Of a stretch of 18,560 nt of DNA, positions 15,015 through 18,560 are shown piece by piece (within the stretch, counting starts at the first letter, position 1; each line of letters begins with the position of its first letter). The translations under genes and the position numbers were made by a program. A model generated the notes under the pieces. It saw only the letters and a program-made list of their open reading frames with translations. It was not told where the DNA came from and made no database searches. This stretch comes from Candidatus Zhuqueibacterota bacterium. Lineage in GTDB: Bacteria; Zhuqueibacterota; Zhuqueibacteria; Residuimicrobiales; Krinioviventaceae. The stretch spans positions 1 through 18,560 of the forward strand of contig RQOI01000264.1 of NCBI GenBank assembly GCA_003854995.1, given 5' to 3'.

Positions 15015-15518
15015 TTGAAAAAGTATTTGACATCTACAGTATTGCTGCTTTTTAGCCTCTTGTTATTTAATGAGTTAGTTAGATCGCAAAGCATGTCTTC
15101 AGCAGGGGCAGCCGGACGGGCTGCCCAATATTTTCTCGGCAGTCAGGATCAGGTGCTGATGGCCGTGAATGTCTGGGGTTTTGTGAACGTTCCTGGACAG
15201 TACATGGTTCCACTTGAAACAGATTTGGTGTCGCTGCTCTCCTACGCCGGCGGACCCCGCGAGGACGCCCGCATCAAAAGGATTCGTGTCGTTCGAATAT
15301 CGGCCGAGAGCGATTCGAGCGCTGTCATTGATATTGACGTAAAGGATTTTGTTGATACCGGAGATCTCAAAGAAAATCCGGTTTTACGGCCCGGGGATAC
15401 GGTTGTTGTTTCGGGAACGACATTTCATCTCGTCAACAAGGTTTTTGAGCTTGGCTTTCGAATTGCCATGATTGTGCAGGCGGTCTATCTCGCGCAATGG
15501 TATGCCGGCAGAGATTAG
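15015..15518 (+). CDS. Small secreted SLBB-domain protein (polysaccharide export-like)
   Basis: SLBB domains are beta-grasp ligand-binding modules found in Wza-type outer-membrane polysaccharide export (OPX) proteins. Counted from TTG 15015 (AGGA at 15004-15007, 7 bases upstream) this is a 167-residue protein with a signal peptide (about 1-25, MKKYL start and Leu-rich core). One SLBB domain follows at about 50-140: VNVWGFVNVPGQYMVPLETDLVSLL, AGGPREDA, then NPVLRPGDTVVV. The last 25 residues form a hydrophobic or amphipathic helix (FRIAMIVQAVYLAQWYAG). The N-terminal polysaccharide export (PES) domain of Wza is missing. A longer reading from TTG 14994 would put charged residues before the signal. 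It sits 57 bases ahead of the Wzc-like gene, so a role in polymer export is likely. Whether it forms a channel or only assists one is open. Confidence 0.75.
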   Translation: MKKYLTSTVLLLFSLLLFNELVRSQSMSSAGAAGRAAQYFLGSQDQVLMAVNVWGFVNVPGQYMVPLETDLVSLLSYAGGPREDARIKRIRVVRISAESDSSAVIDIDVKDFVDTGDLKENPVLRPGDTVVVSGTTFHLVNKVFELGFRIAMIVQAVYLAQWYAGRD

Positions 15519-15575
15519 AGCTGCAATGTCAGCGGTTTGAAAAACGTATAACATCGCGATAGAGAAAAGATCAAA

Positions 15576-17945
15576 ATGAATGAACATTTGTCCGTCATTC
15601 CAAACGGGAACAGCGCTGCGCCGGCTGGCCTCAATGGTGCAAACAGCCGTGTGACCTGGCGCGATTATATCCGAATTTTTTATCGAGGACGATATGCCAT
15701 CCTGGTGACATTTCTCATCATATTCCTCGGCTCGATTATTCTCACCTTCACCATGCGGCCCATCTACGAGGCGAGCGTGCGTCTGATGCTGGTCGATCAA
15801 TCCAGCGTCGGTCAATCCCTGTTTGATTTTACCTCGATGATGACCAAAGAGACCATGATGAACAATCAGGTCGAGATACTGAAGAGCCGGACGCTCGCCG
15901 AACGCGTCATTCGCGATCTGCGCAAATCGTCCATCGCGCAGGAGCTCGACATCCTGCAGCGCCCGGACACGGTCAAGGCCGCGTTTTCGATTTCTCGCTT
16001 GCTCGGCAGCAACAGGAAGCCATGGGCGGAAGCCGAGATTTTCGATGACCAGGTGCAACAGCTGCGCGAAAGTCTCATTGTTCGGCATATCCGCAATACG
16101 GATATGATGGAGATAAGATATCAGGCGCATTCGCCGGAGGAGGCCTGTTTTATCGCCAATACCATTGCACTGGCTTACGAGCGCATCAATCAGGAGGAGA
16201 GCAAGGCCGAAGTCCAGCAAGTGACCGACTTTTTAGAAAATCAGCTGCAGCTCTATCAGGACTCGCTCAAGGTGTCGGAAGATGAGCTCAAGTCGTATCA
16301 GGAGAGCGCCAAGGTCGTCGCGCTCGATCATGAGACTTTGGAGCTCGTCCGCAAGATCGCTGAATTCGAGACGCTCTACAATGCCGCCAAGACAGACCTC
16401 GAGGCCGCCAGACAACGTATCATCTACATTGATGCCGAGCTTGAGAGGCAAAACACGGATTTTGATATCGAGACGATTTCCAAGACCACGGCCCTGGAAG
16501 AGTTCACCAAAAAGATCGCCGAAAAAGAGTCGATGCTCGCCGTCTATCAGGCGCAGACCATTCAAAAAGGCTTGTCGGCCGACACCAAGAAGCACACGCT
16601 GCGCGAGATCGAAAATCTGCAGAATCAGATTGACGCTCTCAAAGAACGGTTCAAGGAAGATGTCAAAGCTGTCGCTGCGAATCAGTTCATGGACCCGGCG
16701 CAGGTGTCGAGTTCACTCTTCACCAGCAAGATCGCCGTTGAAACCGAGATCAGAGCGCTCACGCCCAAAGTGGAAGCTTTTGGCAAAATCCTGACGGAAT
16801 ATAATTTGCAGCTCGAGTCCCTGCCCGCCAAAAAACTGGAACTGGCTCGTCGCACCCGCTCGGCCCAGGTTGCGGAGAAACTGTACATCCTGCTGCAGGA
16901 AAAATATCAGGAATCGCGCATCACCGAAGTTGGGCAAATGGGCAATGTGCGCATCATTGATCCGGCCAAGGAAGATGAAGAACCGATCTCGCCGAAAAAA
17001 AAGCTGAATCTGTTTCTCGGCATCATCATTGGTCTGGGCCTCGGCGTTGCCATCGCGTTTGTAATGGACTATGTCGATGATTCGGTTCGAACCATGGAAG
17101 ATCTCGACGCTTTGCATTTGCCGCTCCTCGCCACCATTCCGCTCATCAAACCGGAGCAAGGAAACGGACTGCTCGCCAGGATCAAGCTGGAAGATCCTGA
17201 AGTCAATGCGATCAGCGAACGGCTCGTCACCCATCTGCGGCCCAAATCACCGGTGTCTGAGGCCTATCGCACCCTGCGGACCAATATCCTTTTCGCCGCG
17301 CCGGACAAGCCCAAGCAGATCATCATGATGACCAGCACCGGACCGCGCGAGGGAAAATCGACTTCGGTCGCCAATCTGGCGATCACGATCGCCCAGACGG
17401 GCGCCAGGACATTGCTCATCGATGCCGATCTGCGACGTCCCATGCTGCACAAGCTCTTTCAAAAAGAAAAGGAACCAGGTCTCACCAACGTACTTGTCGG
17501 CCGAAAGAGTCTGAGCGACTCGGTCAAGGCGGTGGAAGAAGTGCCGAATCTGCACCTGCTGACCTGTGGCGTCACCCCGCCGAATCCGGCTGAATTGCTT
17601 GGCTCGAATCTCATGCGGGAGCTGCTGCAATTTGCGCGCGGACAATATGATACGATCCTGATAGACACCCCGCCGATCATTGCCGTCACAGATCCGTCTG
17701 TGCTCGCCCGCATCATGGACGGCGTCATTTTGGTCGTTCGAACCGCATCGACGCAGCGCGGCGCCACTCTCATGGCAGTCGAGCAGCTGCGGCGCGTTCA
17801 AGCGCCCTTGGTCGGCGTCGTGCTGAATGGCATCTCCACCGGCAACTTTTATGGTTCACTCTATTATCAGCAATATTACTATTACTATACAACGGATGGC
17901 CAAAAGAAGCGCAGAAAAGTGAAAAAGCAGCAGCAATCTGTCTAG
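15576..17945 (+). CDS. Wzc-type polysaccharide co-polymerase / tyrosine autokinase
   Basis: Wzc-type proteins set polymer length and drive capsule or exopolysaccharide export through cycles of tyrosine phosphorylation. The 789-residue inner-membrane protein has a first membrane helix at about 40-60 (ending in the LTFTMRPIYEAS entry to the Wzz domain) and a long periplasmic coiled coil at about 205-450. A second helix at about 478-498 (LGIIIGLGLGVAIAF) leads into the cytoplasmic BY-kinase domain at about 540-765. Walker A is TGPREGKST with K594, Walker A' is LLIDADLRRP with D616 and D618, and Walker B is ILIDTPP with D697. A tyrosine cluster follows (FYGSLYYQQYYYYY, eight Tyr) before a Lys/Arg-rich tail. 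ATG 15576 has only a weak GAGAAAAGA upstream. The kinase is fused to the chain-length domain, as in Proteobacteria and Bacteroidetes rather than the split Firmicutes form. Confidence 0.93.
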   Translation: MNEHLSVIPNGNSAAPAGLNGANSRVTWRDYIRIFYRGRYAILVTFLIIFLGSIILTFTMRPIYEASVRLMLVDQSSVGQSLFDFTSMMTKETMMNNQVEILKSRTLAERVIRDLRKSSIAQELDILQRPDTVKAAFSISRLLGSNRKPWAEAEIFDDQVQQLRESLIVRHIRNTDMMEIRYQAHSPEEACFIANTIALAYERINQEESKAEVQQVTDFLENQLQLYQDSLKVSEDELKSYQESAKVVALDHETLELVRKIAEFETLYNAAKTDLEAARQRIIYIDAELERQNTDFDIETISKTTALEEFTKKIAEKESMLAVYQAQTIQKGLSADTKKHTLREIENLQNQIDALKERFKEDVKAVAANQFMDPAQVSSSLFTSKIAVETEIRALTPKVEAFGKILTEYNLQLESLPAKKLELARRTRSAQVAEKLYILLQEKYQESRITEVGQMGNVRIIDPAKEDEEPISPKKKLNLFLGIIIGLGLGVAIAFVMDYVDDSVRTMEDLDALHLPLLATIPLIKPEQGNGLLARIKLEDPEVNAISERLVTHLRPKSPVSEAYRTLRTNILFAAPDKPKQIIMMTSTGPREGKSTSVANLAITIAQTGARTLLIDADLRRPMLHKLFQKEKEPGLTNVLVGRKSLSDSVKAVEEVPNLHLLTCGVTPPNPAELLGSNLMRELLQFARGQYDTILIDTPPIIAVTDPSVLARIMDGVILVVRTASTQRGATLMAVEQLRRVQAPLVGVVLNGISTGNFYGSLYYQQYYYYYTTDGQKKRRKVKKQQQSV

Positions 17946-17974
17946 ACGCATCAATCGCAGCAACAGGAGGATCA

Positions 17975-18478
17975 GTGATTTCGTCGCATGACCCATATTG
18001 GTATGCATTTGTGACAAGGCCGCGTCATGAAAAGAAAGTGAAAACGTACCTGGACGGCGCCGGGCTGATATCTTATCTGCCGTTGCGCAAGACTTTGAAT
18101 CAGTGGAAGGACAGGAAAAAGTGGATCGAATCCCCGGTTTTTCCCAGTTATATCTTTTGCCGCATCCCATACTCGCATCGCTTCAGTGTGCTGGAATATC
18201 CCAGCGTTGTAAGGATTGTCAGCTTTAACGGACAACCGACGCCTGTCCAGGAAAAAGAGGTCGACGCTCTCAAGATGCTTCTGGCTTCTCAATTGAAATT
18301 CGATGTCCGTCCCGGACTGATCACCGGCGATTACGTTCGCATTAAAAGCGGTCTGCTCATGGGCTACGAGGGGCAGGTGATACAGGAAAGAGGCGAGAGA
18401 CTGTTCGTCCTGCACATCACATCTCTCGGCAAGTCCATTATTCTGGATGCCACTCAGGTCAAGCTTGAAAAAATTTAA
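17975..18478 (+). CDS. NusG-like specialised transcription antiterminator (UpxY/RfaH type)
   Basis: This 167-residue protein has an N-terminal NusG domain (about 8-105: WYAFVTRPRHEKKVKTYL, then FPSYIFCRI, the usual nucleic-acid/RNA-polymerase binding face) and a C-terminal KOW domain (about 115-165: GDYVRIKSGLLMGYEGQVI). NusG paralogs placed in capsule or exopolysaccharide operons, such as RfaH and Bacteroides UpxY, keep RNA polymerase going through long operons. Its position 29 bases after a Wzc-type gene supports that role. The GTG start at 17975 has a strong AGGAGG at 17965-17970, spacing 4. A housekeeping NusG would normally sit beside secE and ribosomal protein genes, which are not here. 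The gene presumably acts on the locus continuing past the right edge. Confidence 0.85.
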   Translation: MISSHDPYWYAFVTRPRHEKKVKTYLDGAGLISYLPLRKTLNQWKDRKKWIESPVFPSYIFCRIPYSHRFSVLEYPSVVRIVSFNGQPTPVQEKEVDALKMLLASQLKFDVRPGLITGDYVRIKSGLLMGYEGQVIQERGERLFVLHITSLGKSIILDATQVKLEKI

Positions 18479-18560
18479 GTTCCCCCTCAGTTGCGTCGGC
18501 AGGAAAATATCATCGCCAGCTTTACGCAAATTGGCTCAACGAAGGCACATTTATTGACAG
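18479..18560. other. Non-coding tail at the right edge
   Basis: These 82 bases after the NusG-like gene contain no start-to-end reading frame and no hairpin terminator that I can see. No match to the E. coli ops element (GGCGGTAGC) is present. The stretch is probably the leader of the next exopolysaccharide gene or operon. Confidence 0.4.

Noticed and set aside
15384..16220. 278-codon - strand frame opposite the SLBB and Wzc-like genes
   Set aside because: Antisense shadow spanning an intergenic gap; both opposite genes have clear domains.
18479..18560. ops-type recruitment site for the NusG paralog
   Set aside because: No match to the known E. coli ops sequence; a lineage-specific site cannot be recognised from one copy.

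Overview
The window looks like a chromosomal segment of a Gram-negative (diderm) bacterium making lipid A. It carries an outer-membrane protein assembly factor (BamA), a periplasmic chaperone (Skp/OmpH), the first steps of lipid A synthesis (LpxD, LpxC, LpxA), the lipoprotein carrier LolA and the site-2 protease RseP. Two things point to the Bacteroidetes/Chlorobi/Calditrichota-like (FCB) side of the tree rather than Proteobacteria: LpxC and FabZ are fused in one protein, and bamA-ompH, lpxD-lpxC/fabZ-lpxA, dxr-rseP and ftsK-lolA occur as neighbouring pairs. This placement is inference from gene content only. All genes are on the + strand and tightly packed. GTG, TTG and probably CTG start codons are common.

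Region 1 (1-208) is non-coding. It holds one arm of a G/C-rich intergenic repeat and the leader of bamA.

Region 2 (209-9623) is an envelope-biogenesis cluster: bamA, ompH, lpxD, lpxC-fabZ, lpxA, a lipM-like octanoyltransferase gene, dxr and rseP. It ends in a clear hairpin terminator. BamA and Skp deliver outer-membrane proteins. LpxA, LpxC and LpxD commit UDP-GlcNAc to lipid A, with FabZ supplying acyl chains. Dxr feeds the MEP isoprenoid pathway. RseP cleaves membrane proteins. The cluster resembles the E. coli dxr-uppS-cdsA-rseP-bamA-skp-lpxD-fabZ-lpxA block in content, but the order is rearranged, uppS, cdsA and lpxB are absent here, and a lipoate-pathway gene is inserted.

Region 3 (9624-10051) is a 428-base gap with the terminator, a pair of imperfect inverted repeat arms of the same family as the one at the window edge, and a good sigma-70-type promoter for the next operon.

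Region 4 (10052-14943) is a second run: gcvT (glycine cleavage T protein), a comB-family phosphatase gene, ftsK (DNA translocase) and lolA.

Region 5 (15015-18560) looks like the front of an exopolysaccharide or capsule locus: a small secreted SLBB-domain protein, a Wzc-type chain-length regulator/tyrosine kinase with a C-terminal tyrosine cluster, and a NusG-like specialised antiterminator. The locus probably continues beyond the right edge. I found no CRISPR array, tRNA, rRNA, transposase or phage gene. Nothing here is clearly a wholly undescribed system. The most notable items are the likely CTG start of lpxC-fabZ, the truncated SLBB export-like protein, the lipM insertion and the intergenic inverted-repeat element.
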